Shown here: in pieces, positions 1 through 11,826 of the stretch | How the letters are laid out: each line of letters opens with the position of its first letter | Position numbering within the stretch: the first letter of the stretch is position 1 | Assembly (NCBI RefSeq): GCF_963675165.1 | Contig: NC_087383.1 | Location: 4,804,979-4,868,978, forward strand | Origin: Halichondria panicea | Taxonomy: Eukaryota; Porifera; Demospongiae; Suberitida; Halichondriidae | DNA length: 64,000 bases | Direction: 5' to 3' | Notes under the pieces: generated by a model | The model's input: only the letters and a program-made list of their open reading frames with translations | The model's database searches: none | What the model was told of the DNA's origin: nothing | Made by a program: the position numbers and the translations under genes

Positions 1-1124
1 TTCCAGTGGAGGTAAACTTGTTAGTCTCATGGTCCGCATGGCTGCACACTTGCAGTACAAATGCAACAACTTGAGCCTCAGGGTCATTCCCGGACACCTC
101 GACTACAATCAGATAAGAGCAAATAATTTGCCTTGTGCAACCAGATTGCAGGCATTGATGTCAAGTAAACTGAGATAGAAAGGTATAGACAGTATAGTCT
201 CGAATACCCGCCTCAACCTAAAAGCTTGAGTCTGGTCAAACTCACATTGTGGTTTGGTTCAAGTGTGTCCAGGAATTTCTTGGACATTTAATTGACCGCA
301 AGTGGGTGTGGAACATGAATAAAATTATAGTCTACATGAATATCATTATAGCTAACCGCCACGGCAGCATGGATTGCTACTAGTAGACAGAATTAGCCCC
401 TGACAGAAGGCGACGTAGGAAAATTCATGGAGAGAGTTGTAAGGATATGATACTAGAACTCTCCAGACTAGCAATAGGACCTTTGGAACACCTTGTCGAA
501 TCTATTAACAGCCTAAATGCTCATTTATGTGAATGTGACCGTCGACCATGGTTTCAAGGCCCTCTAGCTCTGTGCAATGATGGCTTCAAGCTCAGTGTTT
601 TTCTCGTAGGCTTTCAACTCCTAGCCTTAATTGATACACTGTCTGATTGTTCTGTCCCTAACATGCGGTGGCTTGTGGCTTTATCACTATGCTTGTGGGC
701 GTGTAGCCCACTTGACTTTGCTGACTGTGCAGAACAAAGTTCATATGTGAGTTGGACCAGACTCAAGCTTTTAGGTTGAGGCGGGTATTCGAGACTATAG
801 ACAGTAACCCCAAACAAGGCTAAAGAACTCATTTTAATAATTATTATGATTCTAGAGAATTCTAGATCTAGCTAAACATTCGATTCACTCACCATGATAT
901 TTGTGACTTCCAACAGGAGAGCTACGACGTAGTGACACACTAAAAGGGTTATGAACTTTCTTATGACTCTTTCTGAAGGATACCATATCAGCTATTAGAC
1001 TGTCCCTGCACAAAACAATGTCCTCAGCCAGGCAGCTAGAACCAGGAACACTTGCTGTCAATCCTACAAATGCTGGGGACAATGCCAGCAGCAACATCAA
1101 CCACATCATTGTAGCAGCTATCAT
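1..1124 (-). CDS. Secreted protein, 5' part only; possible reeler-like domain
   Basis: Two exons are visible on the minus strand: 893-1124 (start ATG at 1122-1124) and 1-102, which runs out of the window. The first exon ends at a GTGAGT donor in phase 1. The second follows an AG acceptor at 103-104 and supplies the two missing bases, so the frame is continuous. The protein begins with a clear signal peptide (residues about 1-24, ending near VGLTA), then two cysteines, then a beta-rich stretch. The patterns NPFSVSL, YHVEVSG and VVAFVLQV resemble the core of reeler domains, where a GFLLQ-type strand follows a hydrophobic one. That assignment is by eye only; another small extracellular beta-sandwich domain is possible. 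The roughly 790-bp intron holds a foldback transposon. Confidence 0.55.
193..799. mobile_element. Foldback/MITE element with about 54-bp terminal inverted repeats
   Basis: The ends are long inverted repeats that read inward from TATAGTCTCGAATACCCGCC on each side with one mismatch over about 54 bp. GACAG flanks both ends as a possible short target duplication. The interior has no transposase. It sits inside the intron of the secreted-protein gene; an open frame at 447-779 lies inside the element and is not a gene. Confidence 0.7.
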
Positions 1125-2236
1125 CCAACTAAGCTCTATGCATGCAGACTAACAGACTGTATAGACTAGCTAGTAGATCTACTCAGTATTAGCTATAAAC
1201 AACAGATTATATGGGGGTGGACAATTTCAATATTCATAGCATGCATGTGCACCCACATACCAGTCATTTCCTTAGCTGCAATATATAGTTGTTCTAGCTA
1301 CATTTATGTCAGAAAATGTGCACAAACAATCTAAATAGCTACCTGTGCAAACAGTGTGTGTAAAAACAATTGTTCATGCATAACAAACCATGCAATTTCA
1401 CTTTCTTCTGTGCTTGACATGCTTTGAACTCCCCCCCCCCCCCCCCTCACGACTTGAGTATACCTGCATTATTATAAGGTAAACCTTGACGCACTATTAT
1501 TTCAGCAATCACAAAAATAGAAAGCCATCACGTCACAGTAAATTGTTACCATATGAGAACACACAGTCTGTGTGTAGGGGTGTTGCCATCCCTTAGTTCA
1601 CATCCACTCGTTAGCAGATATTGAAGACAGTGGACCTGAGATCAAACACAACTAAAGCTTTCACACTCTGTCACGTGCAAGTTGCAACCTCACTAGCTAA
1701 CCATCACTATTGTCTTATAGAGTGATTAAGCTCGGAGGCTCCTTGTTGGGGAAATCACTTTTTCCTCCACCGCACAAACTTTATTGAATCATCAGCATTA
1801 TAACCAAGTGAGCACGGTTGTTCAGAATACATGTATGTGAGCTCTAATCTCCAGCTAGTGGATAGATTTGATAGTACAGTGAACCTGGGGGAAGGGAGAC
1901 ATATAGTCTATAGATTCTAACAAAATAATAACATTATTTTATGCATAGGTATAAGCATACACATATCACATATCTTATCATATGTAGTGCTGTAGTGCTA
2001 GAAATTAATTAATAATGTGCGCATGATACTATTTATACGAGCAGCTCTACAATTGATTCAAAGCCTGTACAATTCCCATTGAAACCATGGCGTTTAATCG
2101 ATAAACAAGTTACTTGCATAAATAATTATCGCACAATATTTTCGAAAGGAAAACTGATGTTTTCATAATAATGGAACCAAATACACAGTCAACAAATAAT
2201 TTCTTAGCACTGAATACACAGTCAACAAATAATTTC
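1125..2236. other. Intergenic DNA upstream of the secreted-protein gene
   Basis: No coding exon was recognised. It contains the presumed promoter of the minus-strand gene that starts at 1124 and a run of 16 C at 1431-1446. A TTTAAT (ATTAAA on the minus strand) near 2093 could serve as poly(A) signal for the candidate gene ending at 2237. Confidence 0.5.
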
Positions 2237-2246
2237 TTAGCACTGA
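2181..2246. repeat. Exact 33-bp tandem duplication
   Basis: Two adjacent copies of a 33-bp unit beginning ATACACAGTCAACAAATAAT. The second copy overlaps the stop codon of the weak gene candidate at 2237-2903. Confidence 0.85.
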
Positions 2247-2903
2247 AAGGTTACATCAACATCTCTAAGTTTAAAAGAGAGCCATGCACCTTGTGGCCAT
2301 GTACAGGTGCAGGCGTGGACCTACACACAACATCTGATCAGAACGAGTAAGAAGGTGATCCATGCAAATGTGTCTACCCAATCATAATTATAATGCATGT
2401 TATTTATCAGGTACGTACAGGAGGAAGCACTGGCACAACATCTAGTCACATGGGAATATTAATCGAATTAAGGCAGACCATATAAACTTATTAGTTTGAT
2501 CTACTGTTACAGATCAACACATTACATGTGTCACATGAACTTCAATGTGCGTGGCTACCTCAATTGATCTCTTGTGTATATATATGCACCTTGAAAGTTG
2601 AACCAGTCTAACAGGGTGAGTATATGAGTAAGGTATGCGCTTAGTAGCTATCTGTGAGATCAATAAATTTATCAATCTTCACAAGGTCAACTTAACAGTC
2701 GGGTAAATGGATAAAATCAAGCTGTGGACTCACCTTTTCACAGTCTATTCCTTTCTCATTCCTACAAGAAAATGTTCATAATGATATGAAGTTGTTCTAC
2801 TGTACATATAATCCACAGAAATGCTTACCGTGTCTGTGTGAGGACCATGGTGAAAACTGCGTGAAAGCGTAACACTGCGTTCATGTTTGTGGAGGCCACA
2901 GTC
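2237..2903 (-). CDS. Weak candidate gene, three terminal exons, unknown product
   Basis: Three minus-strand segments join in frame: 2829-2903, 2734-2761 and 2237-2320 (TAA at 2237-2239). The donors are GTAAGC and GTGAGT. The acceptors end in TAG, the first behind a long pyrimidine run. The first exon starts in phase 1, so an upstream exon is required and I could not find it. The roughly 61 visible residues have no family signature; the last part is Cys-rich (CTCTW). It could also be spliced non-coding RNA or chance. The matching splice phases are the only support. Confidence 0.3.
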
Positions 2904-3585
2904 CTACAGGGGGGGGGGTAATGAAACTGAATGCTGCATGTAACTCTTAGCTCCAATATTTCCTCTCTCCATCTTACTGGAGAAGCTCTGTGGCCAGGAC
3001 TAAGCATTGCAGCACATACTGTACATGTAGCATACCATCTGAGCCAAGCGATTAAAGCATAGAGAACAATCACATGCATGCTAGCACTAAAAATTGAAGA
3101 TTAAAATAAAAGTTTGAAAATCCACCATCCACAATACAACTAACATAATGTTACAAATCGAACTGAAGAGCTCTTAATGAGAAATAAAGTTGATGTTGGG
3201 TTCTATAGTCGTTTCCTCTCAAAGACTATGATATCAATTGACATTGCATGCTCGCATAGCATTGGATTTCTCTATTGTCAATTTGATGATAGTAACAACT
3301 ATAGAACAAACATTCATGGTACTGCATGTATGCCAGTTTGGGAACAACACGATCAGCATCTATTAAATTAATAACAAAAGTAAAAATACATGGCTTTAAG
3401 GAACAGTTGTAATCGACCTCACCATACACAACGGAAGAAAATAATTATACAACGGAAGAAGCATGCACAATAAATATGAAGTGTTCACAACATTTGTTCG
3501 TATTTGAGTTAGAAGCTAGAAGCTGGGCTGTTCGATAAAAATGTTATGTTACATTAAACTAAGAGTTGAATGAACTCTTGATTAA

Positions 3586-4403
3586 TAGTATGGCTAAGAG
3601 TGCAATATGGGATTACTGAATAGCACGAGTAACAAGCAATGGCAAGGATACTAATTGTATTAACCTTGCCAGTGCTTGTTATGAGTGCTATTAATCCCTT
3701 ATTGCACGAGTAACCATACTAATCGTGATGATGAAGTTCTCTACAGTTTTTATTAACATTTTCGGCCGCGGCTGTTATTCGAAAACATTCTGTTGTCATT
3801 GACAGTGTGCAATTACTTGACAGGTAATTGCACGCTGTCAATGACGACGTGCAACCACTGGACCGGATGTGATACGGGATTAATTGCTGTACACTCTCCA
3901 GTCACTAATAGCACATCATACTATTGATTGTTAATCGTTTGTGATGCAGTTTTAAGCTGCAGTTTCAGTAAAAAATTAGCCGCGGCCGCTATTCAAATGT
4001 GCAATCGTCAAGGCAGTAATTGCACGTCGTTAATGACGACGTGCAATTACTGCCTTGACGACGTGCAATTACTGATACGCGATTAATCACTGCACGAATC
4101 ACAGTGAATAATAGGACAACATGCGATTATATCGTGCAATTACTGCCTTGACGACCGCACGTTCGAATAATGGCCGCGGCTAATTTTTTTTACTGAAACT
4201 GCAGCTAAAAGTGTCCTTAAAACTGCATAACAAAAAACGATTAACAATGAATAGTATGGCTACTCGTGCAATAAGGGATTAATAGCACTCATAACAAGCA
4301 CTGGCAAGGTTAATAGCACTCGGCTGCGCCTCGTGCAATTAGTATCCTTGCCATTGCTTGTTACTCGTGCTATTCATCCCATATTGCACTCTTAGCCATA
4401 CTA
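3586..4403. mobile_element. 818-bp foldback element flanked by TTAA
   Basis: The outer roughly 135 bp at each end are inverted repeats starting TAGTATGGCTAAGAGTGCAA. A second inner pair of inverted repeats (about 3945-4030 and 4135-4230) shares a GC-rich GCCGCGG core and repeated GTGCAATTACTG blocks. TTAA stands directly outside each end (3582-3585 and 4404-4407), as expected for a TTAA-targeting, piggyBac-like non-autonomous element. There is no coding capacity. Confidence 0.7.
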
Positions 4404-4562
4404 TTAATTATACTAATAGTATTATGTATCATTACTGCATTGTAATTCGTACAGTGAAGCAATGCTACGCAATACATCCGGTCCTGTAATTGCACTGGGC
4501 TTGTTTCCGAATAACAGCCACGGCGGAAAAACTGTAGAAAGCTAGCATCATAACAATGCAAT

Positions 4563-4975
4563 CAATAGTATGCAAAAGGGATTAATAGCACTCACAACAA
4601 GCACTAGCAAGGTAAATAGCACTGACTCGACTTCGCCTCGTGCAATTACGTCTTTCTTCTAATTACAGCGCCACTAAAAATTAATTATGATTTTTCAGTG
4701 GTGCACAAATAGAACAATAGAACGTAGAGTACTAGTAGCTGTTTCCACGAGACTATCATATCAGTTCTGTTGTAGGTAGAGCCTCGATTAAAGGCTTCTA
4801 TTTTCCAGAATTTACTTGATGTTCAATTGGAATAAAATAAAAATAATTTTGTGAACTTGGCGCTTCTATTAGATTGGCGCTGTAACTAGAAGAAAGATGG
4901 TAGAGGCCTTGCCATACATTACTTGTTACTCATGCTATAAACCTCACATTGCACTCTTAAACCATACGATTACAA
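4563..4975. mobile_element. Decayed relative of the 3586-4403 foldback element
   Basis: The left part repeats the AGTATG...GGGATTAATAGCACTCA end with small deletions. The right part repeats the CATTGCACTCTTA...CCATAC end. The middle differs from the first element and includes a short inverted pair built on CTTTCTTCTA at about 4650 and its complement at about 4890. Confidence 0.5.
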
Positions 4976-5031
4976 ATCATGACCAATATCATTAAAGAAT
5001 AGTTGGATAATTATAGGGCCAGGGGTTTAAT

Positions 5032-5538
5032 TAGTTGGGCGGAGTCCAACCAACTGCGTGGGGTTGGACACCACTCCAATCTGGGTTTTGTTCCACTGCA
5101 GAAATATTGCAGCCCAATCAGATTGCAGAGTTCAAGTGTGAAGGCGTGGCTCGAGATCGAACGAGTCAGTAACTAGTAATTCAAATCAAAATGCAACAAT
5201 AGTAGACAAGCCAGCTTGATCCAGGAATACGTCAGGTCAGTTAGAGCAGTGGCATGCAAAAGTGACTCCTGCAGTAGCATTCTAACTGAGCTTTGAGGTT
5301 ACCGCCCACTTGGGATTAATCATTCATGCTTAGCCACACCCTAAAGCTAGGTACCAGTGGAACAAAACCCAGATTGAAGTGGTGCCCAACCAGAGGAGGT
5401 ACGACATCCGCGTGTCAAAGGAAACGTTTTAGACACACATTCCTTAGGTCAAAGTTCGGAATGTGTGTTTAAGACACGCGGATGTCGTACCTCCTCTGGT
5501 GCCCAACCCCACGCAGTTGGTTGGACTCCGCCCAACTA
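5032..5538. mobile_element. Mutator-like MITE with TAGTTGGGCG ends and 9-bp target duplication
   Basis: The ends are inverted repeats TAGTTGGGCGGAGTCCAACC and its complement, continuing inward to about 75 bp. GGGTTTAAT is duplicated exactly outside both ends (5023-5031 and 5539-5547). Nine-base duplications are typical of Mutator-superfamily elements. Its right arm is interrupted by a second element at 5392-5497. The element at 20240-20434 has the same terminus. Confidence 0.8.
5392..5497. mobile_element. 106-bp hairpin MITE nested in the 5032-5538 element
   Basis: Perfect 25-bp inverted ends start AGAGGAGGTACGACATCCGC. An internal hairpin (GACACACATTCC and its complement) makes almost the whole insert self-complementary. 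GGTGCCCAACC is duplicated at 5381-5391 and 5498-5508. The undisturbed opposite arm of the host element (5067-5085) shows the empty site, confirming an 11-bp duplication. Confidence 0.8.
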
Positions 5539-5584
5539 GGGTTTAATAACCATGGTCAAAAATCCTCTAACATTCCAACGACTA

Positions 5585-5980
5585 CCATAAGACCTCGATT
5601 TAAGGCGACCCTCCAAATATGCGACACCCTGGAGCTTCAGCAATTTTCTGACCTCTAAAAATAGCGACAGCTGCGTTGACAATTATTTTTTAATGGTCGC
5701 GTTCTAAATGTAGCCACTCCCTAGCCTCGATTGCCCACTGGAAAATCAGTGTTTTTAAGCGGCCTGAAATCGAGGCAAGTAGACTCTGTAAAGTTACCTC
5801 CCATTAGATGCGACCCTCTAAATATGCGACACCAGGACTTCAATATAATTTTTCAACCTCCAAAAGAAGCGACCTCTGGCTTTGAATTATTAAAAAGTGT
5901 CACTTTAAATCGAGATCTTACGGTAGATCTATTAAACTTCGACAAAAACATTGTGCTTAAGAACAGAACCTTGTGATCCA
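5585..5980. repeat. Degenerate repeat with CCTCGATT/AATCGAGG ends
   Basis: Repeated blocks reading CGACCCTC(C/T)AAATATGCGACACC occur at about 5600 and 5810. The flanks carry CCTCGATT and the complementary AATCGAGG. Similar blocks recur at about 14020-14180, 21860-22040 and 25385, so this is a dispersed family. The open frame here (5731-5976) is not supported as a gene. Confidence 0.45.
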
Positions 5981-6421
5981 TGGATCTTGTCTGGTACATA
6001 ACATTCATGTAGATCTCTTCCATCCATTATCCATGGATTGATCTCTTCATTAGACCTACACATGTACTATCATTTTAGATCTAGATCTAGTGATCCTTTA
6101 CCAGACAATCTTCAATCACGTGGAACAGGATGTCGATTTTTAATAACAAACTTGCAAGGGGCTGGCCTACACTGTACTGACACTAGAGACAATATCAAGA
6201 GTGTTGCATTTGCGTTTGCAGCATAATTATACTTACATAACTAGACTACTTTATCAGTGGAGAAGGCTATAAACTGAGGTATGTTCATAATTAATAATAA
6301 TTATAATGGTGTGAATCTGGACTCCTGAACTATACAGCAGCTATATCTAAGTATTGTTATTGTTATCTACACATGGCATATTTAACATGAACATTTCCAC
6401 TACATTGTATCTAGAGTGATC

Positions 6422-9400
6422 ATGTCGGGTGAGCCTGTGGCGATCAACGGTGCTAGTGGAGGTAACCTCCAGTTCTCTAGTGTAGAAAGTCGTGGAGATC
6501 ACCCTCCCAGCTACTCCCTGGAGAGATACCTGGCCTCTGAGTGCGTACAACATACTAGCTCTGTAGACACACATACATAGTATAATTATTGTATACTTGT
6601 GTAGGAGCATGCATGCACTCACTGTGTATTTGAATGAGAGTCCCCCCTCAACCAGAAAAGATTGGTAGTATAATATAGGTAGAATCTGTGCGAGAACCAT
6701 TTATCTCTGAGTGTGTAATGTTGCGTGTAATGTTGTGATCAGGTTTGCAGCCCTTGCATTTCGTAAGTTAGTAGTCGATCATTTTAAATACTAATTAGTT
6801 GGTACTGTGGTTATTTGGAAACTGTGACCATTTCCTGTCCAACCAGTTGACCCAGTATCCTATCTTAATTGCCGACAGCTAAACTCATACTGGTGATTTA
6901 GCTACTCAAGTTTCAGACATCGTTCCATCAAACCTATAGGTTTTGATACACAAGTGCATGTATATATTTTTGGGTACAGCTAGGTAGGTATTGAAAGTGG
7001 TTGGTTCTCTTTTGCATCTTATTTGGTTGTTACCCCCCCCCCACACACAGTGACCAGCCTGATGGACGGTCCAAGGAAGAGAGCCATCGTCGTCTCTCAA
7101 TCAGTTCCGAATCTGATGTCTCCACAATTAACGAGGATTATGATGTGGCCTCCATATCATCGTCCATCGACGATAAACTGACGTGAGTGTGTGTGTGTGT
7201 GTGTTAAGTATATAATTATACAAGAAGTCCATAATAATTATGACCAAGAGTATAAGAAGAGAATTAAGAGTGTAAAACTACTGTACACAAAAACTGTGCA
7301 CAAAGTAACGTGACATCCTGTCAATTGCACGTGAGCTACTAGCTGACAACTGGATATGACGTTTTAGGTGTAGTTTTGCAGGATTGCACTTAAATAAACC
7401 TCGAGGCAGAACTGCAAGTTAGTAATTAGATTTGAGATAGGGACCGCTTGGCTATTTTCTGAAATACAGCTACCTCGCTATTCCGGCCAAGCTGCACTGT
7501 CCCAAGGGTGACCAGATTAACGAGAGTCTGCTATACTATGAATTGATTGATTTAATAGCTATTGCCAAATGTGTATTTTTTCTCGAATGTTGAGTTGTTG
7601 GTTTTGTAATCATGATCTGCCTAGTATTTTATGTGGTAACTAGGCCTAAGAGGTGATTATAGTATCGTCTAGTGTGGGGTACATCCATGCTATTAATTTC
7701 GCCAGGGTTAGTGCTTTACTGTGGTTATAAGGTATTCAGTAGCTATCTACCGTATGTATGGTAACCTTCACCACACCCACACACCCAGGTGGCGAGGTCG
7801 TATGCAGCTGGCCCTGCACAGTCACGTCTTCCACTATACCATTGTGATCCTCGTTGTGTTGGACGCCATCATCGTACTGACTGAGTTCCTTTTGGACATT
7901 GGGGCGTTAGGTATTATCATAAAAATAATGTTCTCTTTTTGTATGTACATGTATACCATTCCCACTGGCAGGGTTGCATCTAGGATTAAAAATTTGGGGG
8001 GGAAGGTTTACGCACGCCGCAAAATGTTTGGTCACTCCCACATTTGTTGACCACGCCCCCTATTACATGGTAGTGCATCACAGTAGATCTAGTTACATAT
8101 TGCACATCATAGACAGCTAGTACTAATGTGACGATGTCATTATTCTATAAACATTTTTGGGGGGAAGGTTCACCCCAGCCCCCCCCCCAACTAGACGAAA
8201 CCCTGACTGGATGTACACCGAGTCATTACCTAACCCCCCCCCACACACATACACAGGCACAATCATATGCAGAGGTGAAAACATAGTTGAAAGACGAGAG
8301 TTTTGTCACTTTGATTCCAACTTTCGCAACATGTGTGGGCCTCCGCCCAACTTTATTCTGGAAGGTCTGGTGCTTCAACCTGAGGGTTCTAACCCGGATC
8401 GTGACCCCTGCACCTGTGCCTTTAGGGGAGGAAAGCGTGTCTGCGTCCCTGACAGCGGTACAGATGTATAGTTTGTGTTGTAGCTTATTGTGCGCCTGCA
8501 TAGTGACTTACACATTTTAGTTCTGGCTGGCTGAGTGAGTGGTTGCCTATTGTTTGTTTCAGGAGATTCTGCACAGAGTTTCTATATTAGGCTGTAGGCG
8601 TGACTTTTTATTAACCTATTATAGAAAGGGAAGTATAGACTATTATAGAAAGGGAAGTATAGAGACCAAATATCTGTAGTTAAGTTGCTACGATTGGCCC
8701 AAACTAAAAAATCGCATGTCAATCCATCACAACTCTATAAGTCATAAGACCAGCATAATTATACACTTTCACTGGGCAAAATTGTTGCAACAAAAGTTTG
8801 TATACCTTCGCTTGTCCATTGCATTCTGTGATGAATGTCATGGAGCCGATAATCAAGAGATAATGTGTGGCAATTCAATGTAAGGGACTGAAATACGGCT
8901 CCCGACTCACTTGTTTAGGTTTTCTTGGCCAATTCAATCCATAAAAATTATTGCAACTTTTGACGTCTATCAATCGATATAATATGTAAGTGAGTTTAAA
9001 TTTGCAGAGGATTCTGTATTGGACCCTGGAGTGAACCCTGGTCTAGTGCTGCACTTCTTCTCTTTGACCATCCTCAGTATCTTCATGTTTGAGGTGAGAT
9101 AATGTAATACACATCTACTGGTTGGTCACATGACTGGGGCTACTAACAAAAACCTGTCGTACTACATATGACGAATGTAGTTTTTTTAACATTGTCTATA
9201 ATTTGATGCACACACAATTTGATGCACTCAGCTGTGAGTATGTTAAATTGTTGTGGCTCTGTTTTAGCAAAAGTATATTATAATAGAGAGAGAGATGTAA
9301 TCTACTTTTTGTCACATGACAGATACAGGAAGTCACGTTATTCTCCGCATACATCTAATGCACAGTATGCCTACTTCTCTCTCTCTCTCTCCATTAATAT

Positions 9401-11826
9401 ACTCTTGGTTTAGCTGTAACGGATGCTAACATGTCGCAGGTTGTACTTAAGATGGTAGCGTTCCGTCTCAAGTACTTCACTCACAAGTTTGAGGTGTTTG
9501 ACGGAATCATTGTCGTCATCTCTTGGACTCTGGACGTTGCTTCAGTGTAAGAGTGCATAATTATTATTTACACGTCTATATTTAAGTATGCCACGATCAT
9601 TATCATAATTAATGCTGCCATACTGTATCCACGGTATAGTATATAGCTCCATTTCCTTGCAACCTAGCTATATAACGTGAATGTTAAGGGTGGTGGTGTT
9701 AGAACATGTAGGTTTTTGTACTACTGCTAATAGATTTACCACAGTTTTAAAATGTGTGTTCACTCTCTTTAGAGTTGAAGAGGAGGCCTTTGAGGTTGCT
9801 GCTCTGTTGATCATCCTCAGACTGTGGCGTATCCTGCGTATTGTCAATGGTGAGTGATCACTCTTGAAGTGGTAGCTACTACTTGGGTTTCACTGATTTG
9901 AACATCCTGTCTGTATGAATAGACATGTTTCCTTGGCTGGGTTTGAAGGTATTCACATCATCCTGGGTCCATTGCAACTACCTGCAAAAAACTACATATA
10001 TACAGTATAGCAGGTATATTTCGAGGTTATTATAAATGTTCACGTTTTCCGCTGATTAATAAGCATGTACCACCAATATTATTTTATACCTTCAGCACCC
10101 TCCTGAGTGAGTCAGTCGTCCTACTGTATTGTGGCTAGGCAAGAGACTCTGCTCTGTAGTCTAGTTGAGCTTGTCATTTAATATATATATATCCAATATC
10201 AGATGCATGTACTGAAAAAAGGCTGCTATTTATTCCGGGAAAATTTTTCTAACTGTCTTTTTGCAAATGTTTATACCCTCGAAATGTACCCACTCAGGAG
10301 TGCATGAATATTCATGCACTCCTGACCCACTATATTGTGCTAAATTTTTAGTCAACTAATTCCCATTCAGACCCCGGCCTAGGTGTTATCATCTGCTCCA
10401 TAAGAGTGCAGCTACATGTAGCTACATTATAGATTGTACCCACTGTCTGGGATAGGTTAACAGAGTGATGCCTCCTATTGCTGTGCCTAGCTTTGTATAT
10501 ACAATGTACTCAGTGGTCTCAACTGAACTGAACATTAGAGTTAAGAAATGTGTTTGATGCAGGCTCCATCTTGGCTGCCAAGGCTAAGTCTGATGAGCAC
10601 CTGAGGGAAGCCAAGAAAGAAGCAAAGCGGATCATACACGCTTTTCATAAAGCCAGAGACAGCAAGGTCTCGTTGGAGGTGAGTGCCTGTCGTCAGTCTG
10701 AGGACGTCTCTGTCTTCTTTAAGCAGTATTATCATGTCAATAGCCGAGGGTTAGCACTCCAGTGCTCTAGTTAAATAATTGTTACCCATGTTTTGTACGT
10801 GTATAGTAATCATGTAATCATGTGTTCTCACAGAAAGAAAACCTTCGCCTTCGGAAGCAGCTAGGAAACTCGGGCTCACAGGACTCTAATTACAACACTG
10901 AAGAGCAACCAGACCTCAATCAGGTGCCTTGTCAAAGCTACATAACATAAAGCTACCGTATAGAGGGACATTTTCGTGTGATGCAAATTTTCGGGTAAAC
11001 TCCCACGCATTGGTAATTTCACATGCAAAGCTATTGGTGGGTGTGGTTTCCTGGCATTGATATTAGAACCCATGAATATTTCTGCTGAGGGCTCTAAAGC
11101 CATATAGCGAACATTTCCCGCTATACGGTACTAGCTATAATTATTGCTAATACACACAGATGTCACAAAGAAACCATACCTTATAATCAGGTACTTGTAC
11201 TACATGTACAAACAAGTACTTTAGTACCGGCAAGAGTGCATAAGAAGAGAAGAGTGTCAAACTACTGATACTTTACACAAACACTGTGCACAAAGTAACA
11301 TGACTCGCACATGATAAAGTATTGTGAACTTACTAGTAATTAATACCTAGTAAATGTTAACTGTGACGTTTCTAGGGGTGGGGTAATCTAATTACAATTC
11401 TAGCTAGTTGTTCGTGTTCAACGTTCATGGAGCTTATGGAGCTGCTCACTGCACACTGATAGGAGACGATCTCTTCACAAAAATCATCTAAATAGAGACA
11501 ATAGTCGAGTTGATCATCTTCACTTGCACTCTTTACTCACTATTAACAACTTTGCGTTGTGTAATTATGCACAAACGTCATCAATTGCGAGTTGCTCACG
11601 TGCAATTGACAGGATGTCACGTTACTTTGTGCACAGTGTTTGTGTAGAAGTATCAGCAGTTCGACACTCTTCTCTTCTTATGCACTCTTGGTACCGGTAT
11701 ATATATACACGCAGCTGTTGCAGGGTCAGGCATAGTGTTGTGCTCGCACCCTGTATAGGATATTTATGTTCACTTCTTTCTTTCATGCAGGTACAGGTAC
11801 CTGTCAGTTCTTCACGTGAAGAGTAG
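6422..11826 (+). CDS. HVCN1: Voltage-gated proton channel (Hv1), 9 exons, 294 aa
   Basis: Exons: 6422-6540, 7051-7182, 7789-7910, 9008-9093, 9440-9546, 9773-9849, 10563-10678, 10834-10923 and 11791-11826 (TAG). The phases agree at every junction, total 885 nt. The protein is a lone voltage-sensor domain that passes protons across membranes during acid extrusion or oxidative burst. S1 has the selectivity aspartate D109 (VVLDAIIVLTEF). S2 ends with E153. S3 has D174 (FDGIIVVISW). S4 reads RLWRILRIVNG, with three arginines at 205, 208 and 211 then N214. A charged C-terminal helix (about 216-283) is the expected dimerising coiled coil. Cytoplasmic residues 1-83 are acidic and Ser-rich. His140 of the known zinc site is present, but the position of the second histidine (human 193) is Glu. 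Length fits the family. Family residue numbers are from general knowledge, aligned by eye. Confidence 0.95.
7241..7380. mobile_element. Truncated relative of the element at 11231-11690
   Basis: In HVCN1 intron 2, about 100 bp match the right half of the 11231-11690 element in reverse (AAGAGTGTAAAACTACTG, GTGCACAAAGTAACGTGACA, TCAATTGCACGTGAG). Only one terminus is present. Confidence 0.5.
10295..10324. mobile_element. 30-bp perfect palindrome flanked by a 7-bp target duplication
   Basis: The sequence is CAGGAGTGCATGAAT followed immediately by its reverse complement, with no interior. ACCCACT stands directly on both sides (10288-10294 and 10325-10331). It lies in HVCN1 intron 6. The same palindrome is at 15458-15487, and a 16-bp version is at 41144-41159. 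Confidence 0.75.
10956..11128. mobile_element. MITE with CCGTATAG ends in HVCN1 intron 8
   Basis: The ends CCGTATAG and CTATACGG are flanked by TA, the pattern of Tc1/mariner-type MITEs. The inner blocks GGTGGGTGTGGTTTCCTGGC and CATGAATATTTCTGCTGAGG are shared with copies at about 26871-27097 and 29180-29398. Confidence 0.65.
11231..11690. mobile_element. 460-bp MITE, CAAGAGTGCATAAGAAGAG ends, 7-bp target duplication
   Basis: Inverted ends of about 80 bp start CAAGAGTGCATAAGAAGAGA. GTACCGG is duplicated at 11224-11230 and 11691-11697. The terminus resembles that of the 24100-24312 element (CAAGGGCGTATAAAAGAAGA), so the two probably belong to one hAT-like group. It has no coding region and lies in HVCN1 intron 8. 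Confidence 0.7.

Noticed and set aside
447-832. Open frames of 110 aa (+) and 72 aa (-)
   Set aside because: Both lie mostly within the foldback element at 193-799, in an intron, with no recognised domain.
8157-8520. Overlapping open frames on both strands inside HVCN1 intron 3
   Set aside because: They lie in C-rich, repeat-like intronic DNA, lack splice support and show no family signature.
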